Origin: Actinoplanes sp. M2I2
GTDB lineage: Bacteria > Actinomycetota > Actinomycetes > Mycobacteriales > Micromonosporaceae
Reading direction: 5' to 3'
NCBI RefSeq assembly: GCF_023544445.1
Contig: NZ_JALPVJ010000002.1
Span: 186,001 to 250,000, forward strand
DNA length: 64,000 bases
The translations under genes were made by a program, and so were the position numbers. The notes below the pieces were generated by a model that saw only the letters and a list, made by a program, of their open reading frames with translations, was not told where the DNA came from and made no database searches. The stretch's first letter is position 1. Each line of letters opens with the position of its first letter. Of the stretch, positions 51,967-60,426 are shown piece after piece.

Positions 51967-53157
51967 ATGCTCCCTCCGCCGCCCACCTGGGCCAGGGCCG
52001 GGCAGTACGCGATCGCGGTCGTCGCCGGGGCAGCGGGCTGGGTCGCCGCTGCCGCCGATCGCCTTTCCGGACCGATGACCCCGGCCGCCGAGGACCTGGC
52101 CGGCGTCTTGCTGATCCTCGACGTCCTGGTCGGCGTGGCGTCGCTGGTCCTGCTGCCGCTGCGGTCCCGGCATCCTTTGACAGTGGCGTGCGTGACGGCG
52201 GCGCTCGTGCCGTTCTCGGCGTCCAGTGTGGGCGCGGCGGCGTTCGCGGTCGGTGCCATGGCGACGCGCCGCCGGCGGGACTGGGCGGTCGCCGTGGCCG
52301 TCGTCGCCGTGGTCAGCGCGACCGCCGCCGAGGTTCTGTTCCCCGGTTTCTCCCTCGGTGGGATCGCCCTGATTCTCCTGTTCGTCGCGGCGTGCCTGGC
52401 CACGGGCACGTATCTCGGCACTCGCCGGGAGCTGATCGCCGCGCTGCACGAGCGGGCACTGACCGCCGAACGCGAGCGGGTGCTGGCCGCCGGCGCGGCC
52501 CGGGAGGCCGAGCGGACCCGGATAGCTCGCGAGATGCATGACGTCCTGGCCCACCGGATCTCCCTGGTCGCGTTGCACGCCGGCGCCCTGACCTATCGCG
52601 ACGACCTCACTCCCGGCGAGACGGCCGGCACCGCCGGCATCATCCAGGCCAACGCTCAGCTCGCCCTCGCCGAACTCCGCGACGTTCTCGGCGTGCTGCG
52701 CACCAGCGGCGGAGACGAAGCCGACGATGCTGTGGAACAGCCCCAGCCGACCCTGGCCGAGTTGCCGGCTCTGCTCGCCGACACCCGGGAAGCCGGTTCG
52801 CAGGTCCGGCTGGACAGCACGGTGGCGACGCAGACGGTGCCGCAGTTGGTGTCCCGCACCGCGTTCCGGATCGTGCAGGAGGCCCTGACCAACACTCGCC
52901 GGCATGCACCCGGTGAACTCGTGACGGTCCGGCTGGCGCGCGCCGGTTCCTCGACCGGCGGGGACCCCGACGGGCACCTGGAGGTGCAGATCAGCAATCC
53001 GGTCGCGGCGCCGGCGCAGCCGATACGCTCCCCGGGTCCCGGGGTCGGCCTGGTCGGGCTGGCCGAGCGGGCCGAGCTGGCCGGCGGCTCCCTGCATGCC
53101 GGGCCCCAGCCGGACGGCACCTTCGTCGTGCGAGCAAGGCTGCCGTGGCCGGCCTGA
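51967..53157 (+). CDS. NarL-type sensor histidine kinase
   Basis: A 396-residue membrane kinase. Four or five helices to ~150 form the sensor, a coiled segment follows, and the HisKA_3 box has His191 in RIAREMHDVLAHRISL; the N box is RIVQEALTNTRRHAPG and the G box PGVGLVGLAERAELAGGS. It pairs with the response regulator that overlaps its end by 13 bases. The 28-bp palindrome upstream suggests control by its own regulator. Confidence 0.93.
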   Translation: MLPPPPTWARAGQYAIAVVAGAAGWVAAAADRLSGPMTPAAEDLAGVLLILDVLVGVASLVLLPLRSRHPLTVACVTAALVPFSASSVGAAAFAVGAMATRRRRDWAVAVAVVAVVSATAAEVLFPGFSLGGIALILLFVAACLATGTYLGTRRELIAALHERALTAERERVLAAGAAREAERTRIAREMHDVLAHRISLVALHAGALTYRDDLTPGETAGTAGIIQANAQLALAELRDVLGVLRTSGGDEADDAVEQPQPTLAELPALLADTREAGSQVRLDSTVATQTVPQLVSRTAFRIVQEALTNTRRHAPGELVTVRLARAGSSTGGDPDGHLEVQISNPVAAPAQPIRSPGPGVGLVGLAERAELAGGSLHAGPQPDGTFVVRARLPWPA

Positions 53158-53810
53158 GCCCGCTGCGCGTGGTCGTCGTCGACGACGATCCGCTGGTGCG
53201 GGCCGGCCTGCGGATGATCCTCGGCGGCGCCTCCGGCATCACCGTCGTCGCCGAGGCGGACGACGGGCAGCAAGCCGTCGATGTGGTGATGGCGGAAGTG
53301 CCCGACGTCGTGCTCATGGACATCCGGATGCCGCGCACCGACGGGCTGACCGCCACCCGTCGGTTGCAGGAACGCGGCTCCCCGGCCCGCATCCTGATCC
53401 TCACCACGTTCGACACCGACGAGCTCGTCGTCGCGGCGCTGCGCTGCGGCGCAGCCGGATTCCTGCTCAAGGACACCGCGCCGGCCGACCTCGTGACCGC
53501 CGTCCGCCGCGCCGCCCTCGGCGAGCCGATGCTGTCGCCGCGGATCACCACCAAACTCATCACCGCCGTCACCCGCCCGTCCGGCGACTCACGCCGGCGT
53601 GCCGCCCGAGCGTTGCTCGCCCGCCTGACGCAACGCGAACACGAGGTCGCCGTCGCCGTCAGCCAGGGCTTCACCAACACCGAGATCAGCCAGGCGCTGC
53701 ACATGGGCGTCGCCACGGTGAAGACTCACGTCGGCAACGTCTTCGCCAAGCTCGAGGTCACCAACCGGGTCCAGGTCGCCCGTCACGTCCACGACGCCGA
53801 AGGGCCCTGA
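53145..53810 (+). CDS. NarL/LuxR-type response regulator
   Basis: A 221-residue regulator with receiver domain (phosphoacceptor Asp59 in DVVLMDIRMP, Lys in GFLLKDTAP) and a C-terminal GerE helix-turn-helix (LTQREHEVAVAVSQGFTNTEIS). GTG 53145 lies inside the kinase gene, so the two are translated together. The strongest candidate binding site is the palindrome at 51911-51938. Confidence 0.94.
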   Translation: MAGLSPLRVVVVDDDPLVRAGLRMILGGASGITVVAEADDGQQAVDVVMAEVPDVVLMDIRMPRTDGLTATRRLQERGSPARILILTTFDTDELVVAALRCGAAGFLLKDTAPADLVTAVRRAALGEPMLSPRITTKLITAVTRPSGDSRRRAARALLARLTQREHEVAVAVSQGFTNTEISQALHMGVATVKTHVGNVFAKLEVTNRVQVARHVHDAEGP

Positions 53811-54066
53811 GGCGTGTCGGGGGCCCGAGGCGCGCACGACCTGGAAGGCCGTGGCCGCGTCCGCGTCGGCCGCGTGCGCCAGCAACGTAAATTGCCGATG
53901 CCGGCCTTGCCCGTCAGGACCAGCGCGCCGCCCCGGCCCGCGCCCTCGACCGTGACGACGAACCTCAAGTTTCGCTTAAGTCGGGCGGATGGGGTGAACA
54001 CCGCGGCCCTGGGAGCCGTCAAGGGTGTGATCGCGGGCGGACGCGCGCGACATCTGGAGGGCATCA

Positions 54067-54684
54067 ATGCGTAAGGCCTCACGTTCCCGCAACCGGGTGT
54101 TCGCCGCCATCGGCATGGCCGGAGTGGTGGGTGCGCTCGGCGCGGTCACCTATCAGGCCTCTGCTGCCGAGGTCGAGGCGCCCGCCACGGTCGCGGCGCC
54201 GGCCGAGGTCGCGGCCCCGGCGGCGGTCGGCCCCGACGCCCGCCGGGTGGGCGTGCCGCGGATCCCGGCGGCGATCAGGCCCCCGGCCGGGTCCCGCCCG
54301 GTCGGCGCCTACGTCGTCGCCAAGGGCACGCAGACCTACACCTGTACGGGTGGCGTCTTCACCGGCGCCTCGGTGCCGGAGGCCCAGCTGGTCGGCACCG
54401 GTGGACGGATCCACCACTTCGGGGGCCCGAGCTGGCAGTCCAAGCGCGACGGCTCGCTCATCACCGCGAAGAAGACGGCCGAGAGCCCGCGGGCCGGGAC
54501 GATCGCCGAGCTCCTGCTCACGGTCGACACCCACAGCGGCCGGGGCCTGCTCGGCAACGTCGCGTACATCAGCCGGCTGCAGACCTCGGGCGGCGTGGCG
54601 CCGGCCGGGGCGTGCGAGGACGGGGCGACCAAGGCCGTGCCGTACGGCGCGGTCTACGTCTTCTGGGCCGCCAAGCAGAGCTGA
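54067..54684 (+). CDS. Secreted DUF3455 protein
   Basis: A 205-residue exported protein. The signal peptide (~1-34) is followed by an Ala/Pro/Val-rich stretch and a DUF3455 domain: VAKGTQTYTCTG, then HHFGGPSWQSKRDGS and YISRLQTSGGVAP. Two Cys can form a disulfide. The family has no known function; it is frequent in actinobacteria and fungi. GGAGG precedes ATG 54067 at 8 bases. A hairpin follows, so it is probably monocistronic. Confidence 0.88.
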   Translation: MRKASRSRNRVFAAIGMAGVVGALGAVTYQASAAEVEAPATVAAPAEVAAPAAVGPDARRVGVPRIPAAIRPPAGSRPVGAYVVAKGTQTYTCTGGVFTGASVPEAQLVGTGGRIHHFGGPSWQSKRDGSLITAKKTAESPRAGTIAELLLTVDTHSGRGLLGNVAYISRLQTSGGVAPAGACEDGATKAVPYGAVYVFWAAKQS

Positions 54685-54694
54685 GCTCCGCGCC

Positions 54695-54730
54695 CCCCGG
54701 TGCCCGTCGCGCGAACGGCGGGTACCGGGG
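54695..54730 (+). terminator. Terminator hairpin after DUF3455 gene
   Basis: CCCCGGTGCCCG and CGGGTACCGGGG (one G-T wobble) surround a 12-base loop, 10 bases after the stop codon. No T-tract. Confidence 0.65.
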
Positions 54731-54732
54731 AC

Positions 54733-54776
54733 CTAACAGCTGATAGCTAACATGCAGGAGCTTGCAGGTGTAAGGT
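54733..54776 (+). promoter_or_regulatory. TetR gene promoter with repeated CTAACA
   Basis: CTAACA occurs at 54733-54738 and 54747-54752, the second within AGCTAACA, which is also found before the MMPL gene. TAAGGT (54771-54776) six bases before the ATG is a likely -10, which would make the mRNA leaderless; the repeats then cover the -35 zone. Confidence 0.5.
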
Positions 54777-54782
54777 TCCGGC

Positions 54783-55424
54783 ATGACGACCGCAGACGTG
54801 ACAGCCGGCCGCGCCCGCAACCGCCGGGGCGAGGGCGGGCGTCTGCGCGACGAGATCGTCGAGGCCGCCGTGGAGCTGCTGGACGAGACCGGCGACGAAC
54901 GCGCCCTGACGCTGCGGTCGATCGCCCGGAAAGCCGGCATCGCGGCGCCGTCGATCTACCGCCACTTCCCGGACCAGCCGGCCATCATGCTGGCCGTGGT
55001 GCGTGGCGCCTTCGGCGAGCTCAACCAGGCGTTGCGAGCCGCGATCGCCGGCGCCGAGGACACGCCGCGCGCCCGCCTGGTGGCCCTCTGCCAGGCCTAT
55101 CTGGCCTTCGCCCAGTCCCGCCCGCAGCGATACCGCACCATGTTCGGTGGCCTGTGGATGCCCACGCCCGGGGAGAGCTCGATCACCGTCGAAGACCTGA
55201 CCACCATCGGCGACGAAAGCCTGCGGCTGTTGGCCGACTTGCTGGCCGACTGCGTCGCCGCCGGGGTCTCTGCCAGTGTCGATCCGCCCGGGGACGCCGT
55301 CGCGGTCTGGCTCGGTCTGCACGGTCTCGCGCACCAGCGCGCCGTCACGCACCGGCTGCCGACGCCGCCGGACATCGAGGAGCGGATCATCACGGCCCTG
55401 GCCCGGCTGACCCCGCTGGCATGA
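54783..55424 (+). CDS. TetR-family transcriptional regulator
   Basis: A 213-residue repressor: helix-turn-helix at ~38-75 (ALTLRSIARKAGIAAPSIYRHF), then a ligand domain with the WHG-like C-terminal pattern (ALCQAYLAFAQSRPQRYRTMF). Predicted leaderless from TAAGGT just upstream. The AGCTAACA element it shares with the MMPL promoter 6 kb away makes the exporter a candidate target. The next gene starts 7 bases after its stop. Confidence 0.92.
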   Translation: MTTADVTAGRARNRRGEGGRLRDEIVEAAVELLDETGDERALTLRSIARKAGIAAPSIYRHFPDQPAIMLAVVRGAFGELNQALRAAIAGAEDTPRARLVALCQAYLAFAQSRPQRYRTMFGGLWMPTPGESSITVEDLTTIGDESLRLLADLLADCVAAGVSASVDPPGDAVAVWLGLHGLAHQRAVTHRLPTPPDIEERIITALARLTPLA

Positions 55425-55431
55425 TTGTCAG

Positions 55432-56226
55432 GTGCAGCAGGAAGACGACTTCGGTACGACGCTGAGGGCCCTCCGCGAGAGGGTCACACCCGAGGCCGCA
55501 GGCATCGCGCCGTCACTGCCTCGCCGGCGTCGTGCGCCCGGCCTGCGGCGGGTCGAGCTGGCCGGTGTCTCCGAGGAACACCTGAAACGCATCGAGCAGG
55601 GCCGGCGGCGGCCGTCGCCGGGCGTGGTCGACGCGCTCGCCACGGCGCTGCGCCTCAGCGGGAAGCAGCACGAGCACCTGCGTACGCTGGCCGGTTTCGC
55701 CGCGCCGGCCCACCGTGCCGGGCTGGTGCCGCGCGAGGTGACCCCGGCGGCCCGGCGCATGCTCGATCGGCTGACCGACGTGCCGGCCTGCGTGTGCGAC
55801 GCGACCTGGACGGTGCTGGACGGCAACCGCCGCTGGCGCGAGTACGACTGCCCGGCCGGTTCGGCGCAGGGGCGTGAACGCAACATGGCCTGGCGGATGT
55901 TCACCGAAGCCCCGACCGACGTGTTCCGCACCCCGGAGCATGCCGCCGGCGTCCGGGCGTCGATGGTCGCCGGGCTGCGCGCCGCGGCTCACCGCTATCG
56001 CGGCGACCCGGAGCTGCACGCGCTGATCGGCGACCTCTACGCGCGCGGCGGTGAGTTCGCCCGGCTGTGGGACGACCCGTCGGAGCCGGCCGACACCGCC
56101 GACCGTTTAGGTGTCAGCGACGGCCGGGGCGGACTGGCCCACCTCGACAAGGACGTGCTCACCCTGATGCCCGGCGATCTGCGGGTCGTCGTCTTCACCC
56201 GGCCCACCGACGCCGATCGCCGCTAG
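55432..56226 (+). CDS. XRE regulator with MmyB-like domain
   Basis: A 264-residue regulator: Cro/C1-type helix-turn-helix (~35-75, with GLRRVELAGVSEEHLKRIEQG and the R-R-x-P-S-P loop), followed by an MmyB-like ligand domain (MAWRMFTEAPTDVF in the position of the family's RNYxRWxFLDP motif). GTG 55432 begins 7 bases after the TetR stop, so both regulators are likely in one operon; no divergent oxidoreductase is present, unlike the pair at 1197-3146. Target unknown. Confidence 0.85.
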   Translation: MQQEDDFGTTLRALRERVTPEAAGIAPSLPRRRRAPGLRRVELAGVSEEHLKRIEQGRRRPSPGVVDALATALRLSGKQHEHLRTLAGFAAPAHRAGLVPREVTPAARRMLDRLTDVPACVCDATWTVLDGNRRWREYDCPAGSAQGRERNMAWRMFTEAPTDVFRTPEHAAGVRASMVAGLRAAAHRYRGDPELHALIGDLYARGGEFARLWDDPSEPADTADRLGVSDGRGGLAHLDKDVLTLMPGDLRVVVFTRPTDADRR

Positions 56227-56344
56227 GGTTTCCCGGACGTCCTCAGCTGTTCACCTGACGGTCGGCCAACGGGGCTGCACGAGGGATTCTCCATCGATGA
56301 GAGTGGATGCAGCAACGTACGTGACCTACTACGGGGAGATCACG

Positions 56345-56959
56345 ATGACTATGCGCATCGGACGAATGCGGGCCGCGCTCGCCGCGATCCTGGCCGCCGT
56401 GGCCACGCTGGCGACTCTGGGGACGGCCACTCCGGCCCAGGCGGTGTACCCGGCGAGTGGCTGGTACATGATCGTCAACGACTACTACGACGGCTTCAAC
56501 GACTACACCTACTGCCTGAGCACCAACGGAACCGACATCGGCTCCAATACGCACGCGGTCTACCTCGCCGTGTGCAAGTCCAGCACGCCGGCGCAGTGGT
56601 GGAACCTGCAACGCGCCACGTCGACCGGCCTGGACGACGTGTACCTGGTCAACTACCAGGCCTTCGGCGGCCGGACCTGGGAGCTCAGCCAGAACGGGAC
56701 AAAGGCCTACACGGCGGAGATCAGTTCCTCGAGCAGCCACCGGTGGGACCTCGGGGACGCCGCGACCACCACGGGCCGGCGGCTCGTGCAGGGGCTGTCC
56801 GGAAGCCAGCCGTCCCTGAGCGCGTCGCACAACAACCCGAACATCGGCGGCACCTTCAACGTCTATGTGACCGACGGCGCCACGGTGGCGCAGCACTTCT
56901 GGCGGTTCGAGCGCCGCGGCGCCCTGCCGTCGTGCTCCGCCTGCGCTGCCGCCCGGTAA
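56345..56959 (+). CDS. Small secreted lectin-like protein
   Basis: A 204-residue exported protein. The signal peptide (~1-33) ends TPAQA. The mature part is rich in Tyr, Asn, Ser and Trp with three loosely repeated segments ending in W (AQWWNLQ, HRWDLG, HFWRFE), the pattern of a ricin-type beta-trefoil; a Cys pair is at ~59/79. Carbohydrate binding is inferred, no enzyme domain is attached. GGGGAG lies 7 bases before ATG 56345, which rejects the earlier ATG 56297. Confidence 0.72.
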   Translation: MTMRIGRMRAALAAILAAVATLATLGTATPAQAVYPASGWYMIVNDYYDGFNDYTYCLSTNGTDIGSNTHAVYLAVCKSSTPAQWWNLQRATSTGLDDVYLVNYQAFGGRTWELSQNGTKAYTAEISSSSSHRWDLGDAATTTGRRLVQGLSGSQPSLSASHNNPNIGGTFNVYVTDGATVAQHFWRFERRGALPSCSACAAAR

Positions 56960-57038
56960 CCGCACGGCTGGTGGCGTCCGGATCGCCGGTGACGGCCACG
57001 GCGTGATCGACACCCGAGGTCCGGCCGCAAGCCCGGCC

Positions 57039-57281
57039 TTACTTCTCCGGGTGGGGCGCCGTGACGTCGAACGGATGGCGCAACTTGTCCATCGCGACCT
57101 CGCCACTGTCGGAGACGTGCGACGCGGACTGCTTCTCGTCCGTGGTCGGTGGGGCGACGAACAACGTGTCGTCGTCCCACTCGGGGGACCGGGTGGGCGG
57201 CGCGCCGGCGGCCGAGGGCTGTTCGGGGCTGAACCCACCGGGAATCGCCGCCGGGCTGGTGTCGCGGTTGTGCGGTGACAT
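57039..57281 (-). CDS. Small acidic Pro-rich hypothetical protein
   Basis: An 80-residue soluble protein, acidic and Pro/Ser-rich (RSPEWDDDTLFVAPPTTDEK), probably disordered. Codons end almost only in G or C, as in real genes here, while the overlapping plus-strand frames do not look protein-like. No ribosome binding site is visible at ATG 57281. It lies between the lectin-like gene and the cold-shock gene, and is read in the same direction as the latter. Confidence 0.5.
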   Translation of the reverse strand: MSPHNRDTSPAAIPGGFSPEQPSAAGAPPTRSPEWDDDTLFVAPPTTDEKQSASHVSDSGEVAMDKLRHPFDVTAPHPEK

Positions 57282-57437
57282 GGCTGTCACGGTCAATCGG
57301 GGCCTTCCTGGCGAGGCACGTCGCAAAGAGGACGCGGGCCGCGAAGCACCGGATCGATGAACGAACCTCATGGATGAATGGATGGTACGCCGAACGGCGG
57401 CCCGCTGAACCAGTCGGACCGCCGTGGCGAAGATGGA

Positions 57438-57641
57438 TCAGATGACGCGGATGTCCGAGGCCTGGGGGCCCTTCGGGCCCTGGGTGATGTCGAACTCCAC
57501 CCGCTGGTTCTCCTCGAGGTTACGGAAGCCGCTCGCCGAGATCGCCGAGAAATGCGCGAAGACGTCCGGGCCGCCGTCGTCCTGGGTGATGAAGCCGAAA
57601 CCCTTGTCGCCGTTGAACCACTTCACGGTGCCTGTAGTCAT
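57438..57641 (-). CDS. Cold-shock protein, CspA family
   Basis: A 67-residue single-stranded nucleic-acid-binding protein, full-length OB fold with both RNP motifs (KGFGFI at ~14-19 and DVFAHFSAI at ~26-34). It acts as an RNA chaperone. AAGGAG lies 6 bases before ATG 57641. The leader (57642 to about 57805) is long and contains a terminator-like hairpin with a T-rich tail, so expression may be controlled after transcription starts. Confidence 0.97.
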   Translation of the reverse strand: MTTGTVKWFNGDKGFGFITQDDGGPDVFAHFSAISASGFRNLEENQRVEFDITQGPKGPQASDIRVI

Positions 57642-57722
57642 GTCTGCTCCTTCGCAGGCTGTTCGAGACCGCTGTGTGCGGACCCGCACGCCGCCGCGTT
57701 GATCACCCGCGCCGGAACCGAC

Positions 57723-57774
57723 ACGAAAAAAACGAAAAGCGCCTGGACGGGTTTCAGATAACCCATCAGGCGCC
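57723..57774 (-). terminator. Terminator-like hairpin in the cold-shock gene leader
   Basis: On the minus strand GGCGCCTGATGGGTT pairs with AACCCGTCCAGGCGC (two internal mismatches) around a short loop, followed by TTTTCGTTTTTTTCG. It is a rare true intrinsic-terminator shape in this GC-rich DNA and sits ~80-130 bases upstream of the cold-shock start codon, downstream of a plausible -10 (TACGGT, 57817-57812). It could be an attenuator or a structure sensing temperature. Confidence 0.7.
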
Positions 57775-58202
57775 GAAAACGTCTTACGGAAATCAAAACT
57801 GCAACCCGAGAACCGTAGCACAGAACCGGCCACAGCGCCGCCGAGCGTTTTGGGCGTACAGTGGGACGCGGTTCAGTTCGTCAACAGCGTTCCCCGGCAG
57901 TTCCGTCAGCATCGGCAGTTCCGTCAGCTTTGGCAGTTCCGTCAGCATCGACAGCTCTGTCGGCATCGTTGGCGTACCCGCGTCCCCCCTCGGACGACCT
58001 TTCCAACTCGGCCTCCACCTCGACGGCTCAGTGGCGCTCGTCAGCGATCCCGTACGGGTCGCCGGCCACCGCTTCCCGCCCGCCCTCAGCGCATCAGCCC
58101 GGCGCGCCGCTGCCACGCGGCCGTAGCGGCACGGTGCCGGTGGGTGGGCGCTGGTCCGGACGGGTCCTGACCGAGCACCACCGAACACCCCAGGAGAACG
58201 GC
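57775..58202. other. Intergenic region with repeats and divergent promoters
   Basis: Contains the cold-shock promoter at its left, a four-copy 18-base repeat (57898-57969) and the promoter of the small gene at 58203. Open frames on both strands across the repeats give low-complexity sequence and are not supported as genes. Confidence 0.45.
57898..57969. repeat. 18-base tandem repeat, four copies
   Basis: Units CAGTTCCGTCAGCATCGG (57898-57915) and three copies diverging toward the right. The period is 18 bases as in the minisatellite at 15083, but the unit sequence is unrelated. Non-coding as far as I can see. Confidence 0.88.
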
Positions 58203-58514
58203 GTGACCTTGATGTCCACCCCGCCCACGGCCCCCGCCCAGACGGTGCGCGAACCTGCCCGGACCCTCCGGGAAAAAGGTGCCCACAGCTTCCACGCCGC
58301 GCTCGCCGCGGTCCTGGTCACCGCACTCGACGAGGCTCTCGCCTCGGGCGACCACGAGAGGGCGGTCACCCTCGTCAACCGCGGTTTCGCCGAGGGCAGC
58401 CCGCAGCTGGGCTGCGATCTGCTCTGCCGGGCCATGGCGGTCGTCGGCACGGCCCGCACGTGGACCGTCCAGCTCGCGCCCCCGACCCGCGCCGGATCGC
58501 GATTCACCTCGTAG
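58203..58514 (+). CDS. Small hypothetical helical protein
   Basis: A 103-residue soluble protein: Thr/Pro-rich start, then amphipathic helices (FHAALAAVLVTALDEALASG, then ERAVTLVNRGFAEG) resembling a TPR-like pair; two Cys at ~77 and ~81. Family not recognised. GTG 58203 has AGGAG at 6 bases; the internal ATG 58212 would be 15 bases away. Monocistronic. Confidence 0.6.
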   Translation: MTLMSTPPTAPAQTVREPARTLREKGAHSFHAALAAVLVTALDEALASGDHERAVTLVNRGFAEGSPQLGCDLLCRAMAVVGTARTWTVQLAPPTRAGSRFTS

Positions 58515-58595
58515 GACGCTGAGTTCCTGACCGGGTAGCGGCCCGGGCTGTGCGGCGCCGACCCGGCTGACGGGGCGGCGCCGCGAGCCGTACGG

Positions 58596-59789
58596 TCAGA
58601 TCGTGCCGCACCGCCAGATGAGCGGGCCGGAACTCGCCAGGTCGGGCTTGCTGTCGGTACTGCCCGCGAGCACACCGACCACAGTTCCGTTGTCCGCCAC
58701 GTCGCGGGGCGCCGACCGGGCCGTGCCCTCCTCGACCACCGCCAGCTTGACGGTCCGGCCGTCGCGCACCAGCGTGTCGTCGATCAGGATCCAGCCGCTG
58801 CCGTTGATGCCGTGAGCCGGCGCGTGCAGGCCGGTATCGGTCACCTCTCCGGTCCGCAGGTTCCAGGTGATCGCCGTCCCGGACGGCCAGGCGTTGCCGG
58901 CCGCCCAGTTGCCCCGCCCGGTGTTGACCGAGCCGCTCTGACCGGCCGGCCCCGGCAGGGCCCGGCCCTTGCCGCTCTCGTCCCGGACGTACGAGGTGAA
59001 CGTCTGGCCGTCGGCCGAGAGCACGTCGTACAGGATGGCGCCGTCGTCGGTGAGGACTTTGGCGTTGGCCCCGGTGGGCAGGGGCAGCCGGGTCGCCGTG
59101 GCCGAGCCGGCCTTCCAGAGGAAGACGACGCCCTTGGTGTCCCGCGCACCGGCCGGAACGGCGGAGATGAGGACGTCACCCTTCGCGTTGATCCGCGCGT
59201 ACGGGTGCACTTCCCAGGAGCCGGCCGGAAGGACCGCCTTCGCCGGAACACCGTCGACGTAGCGGAACACCGAGTCGAAGATCTTTCCCTGGCCGGCGAC
59301 GGCGACCATCACGCCGTCGGCGTTGATCCCGGTCGGCTGGACGGCCTTGACCGGCTTGGGCAGCGCCTTCGGCTGCCCGTCGGTCCAGACCACCGGCTCG
59401 GAGGCCGGGATGCCACTGCGTTTCCCGCTGACCGGGTCCGTACCCCATTCGCCGTTGATGACATAGCCGGCGATGTGCCGGCCGGTCGGATCCACCGCCG
59501 CCGCCCAGACGTTCGTCTTGCCGGCGGGCGCCGGCAGGCGGCCCGCCGCGCACCGCTCCGGCAGGCCGGACGCGCCCGGCAGCACCGCCGGTGCTCCCCG
59601 GCCGGGCCACAACGCCGGCACCGCCACGAGGGCGCCCACCACCAGCGCGGCCGCACAGCCGGCCTGCGCGGCGCGCCGCCGTGCGGCCCGCCGAGTGGCG
59701 GTCGCCGTCACCGACGCCACGGTGAGCCGGGAGACCGGTACGTCCACCTCGCCCAGCCGGTCCAGCAGATCCTGCTCTTCCGCCGTCAT
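58596..59789 (-). CDS. Membrane-anchored beta-propeller-like protein, sigma partner
   Basis: A 397-residue protein. The first ~35 residues are cytoplasmic (TAEEQDLLDRLGEVDVPVSRL), one membrane helix spans ~46-66, and the large outer part has repeated blade-like units with GYVINGEW, INADGVMVAV and INAKGDVLISAV, like WD40/HAF-type repeats. The start codon overlaps the stop of the sigma-factor gene (ATGA), so it is its likely regulator or sensor. GAGGG precedes ATG 59789. The substrate or signal is unknown. Confidence 0.8.
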   Translation of the reverse strand: MTAEEQDLLDRLGEVDVPVSRLTVASVTATATRRAARRRAAQAGCAAALVVGALVAVPALWPGRGAPAVLPGASGLPERCAAGRLPAPAGKTNVWAAAVDPTGRHIAGYVINGEWGTDPVSGKRSGIPASEPVVWTDGQPKALPKPVKAVQPTGINADGVMVAVAGQGKIFDSVFRYVDGVPAKAVLPAGSWEVHPYARINAKGDVLISAVPAGARDTKGVVFLWKAGSATATRLPLPTGANAKVLTDDGAILYDVLSADGQTFTSYVRDESGKGRALPGPAGQSGSVNTGRGNWAAGNAWPSGTAITWNLRTGEVTDTGLHAPAHGINGSGWILIDDTLVRDGRTVKLAVVEEGTARSAPRDVADNGTVVGVLAGSTDSKPDLASSGPLIWRCGTI

Positions 59790-60295
59790 GCCCAATCCCT
59801 CGCTTCCGCACCGGAGAGGCGTTCACGAAGGGCCGCCAGTCCTCGTGCGCTCTGACTCTTGACATTGCCCGTCGAGCAGCCGAGGGCCTGCGCCGTGTCC
59901 TCGACCGACAGGTCACTGAGGTAGCGCAGTACCAGTACGGCCCGTTGTCCCTTCGGCAGCGACCGCAGCGCCGCCATCACCGCGTCGCGGTTCTCGACCC
60001 GGTCGTCGGACGCCGGCATGGAGGTGCCGTCCGACGGATCGTGTCCCAGCCGTACCCGTGACCACGGCAGCCGGCGGTCGTCGAGGTAGCGGCGCACGAG
60101 AATGCGGTGCACGTACCCGTCGATGTTGTCCGCCGCGGCGGCCTTCTTCCAGTTCACGTAGAGCGCGGTCAGGGCCGCCTGGACGATGTCGTCCGCCCGG
60201 TGCGCGTCACCGCACAGCAGATACGCCGCGCGATGCAACCGCGGCAACCGTCCTTGTACGTAGTCCACGTACTCCCGTTTCAGCTCGGGCCGCAT
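59786..60295 (-). CDS. SigE-family (ECF) sigma factor
   Basis: A 169-residue sigma factor of the actinobacterial SigE-like group: it opens with EYVDYVQGRLPRLHRAAYLL and CGDAHRADDIVQAALTALY (region 2), and region 4 is LPKGQRAVLVLRYLSDLSVED...ALGCSTGNVKSQSARGL. ATG 60295 has AGGAG at 5 bases and is preferred over ATG 60322. It is translated together with the membrane-anchored protein through a 4-base overlap, so the signal is presumably sensed outside the cell. Confidence 0.92.
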   Translation of the reverse strand: MRPELKREYVDYVQGRLPRLHRAAYLLCGDAHRADDIVQAALTALYVNWKKAAAADNIDGYVHRILVRRYLDDRRLPWSRVRLGHDPSDGTSMPASDDRVENRDAVMAALRSLPKGQRAVLVLRYLSDLSVEDTAQALGCSTGNVKSQSARGLAALRERLSGAEARDWA

Positions 60296-60426
60296 CCCGC
60301 TCCTCTCGTCGGTCGCCGTCATCCTTACTGTCGTGAACAACCGTGGCCGGGGTTGCACGGCCGGCGCTGCTGTCTTGGCCCGGGCGCGTGACCAGGACGT
60401 ACGGACCTCGCTGTAGGGTCGCGGTC

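Noticed and set aside
53814..54074. Short plus-strand gene between response regulator and DUF3455 gene
   Set aside because: Arg-rich, no ribosome binding site, no domain; better seen as the DUF3455 promoter region.
57850..58190. Genes across the second tandem repeat on either strand
   Set aside because: All frames give repeat-driven low-complexity sequence; the supported plus-strand gene begins only at GTG 58203.
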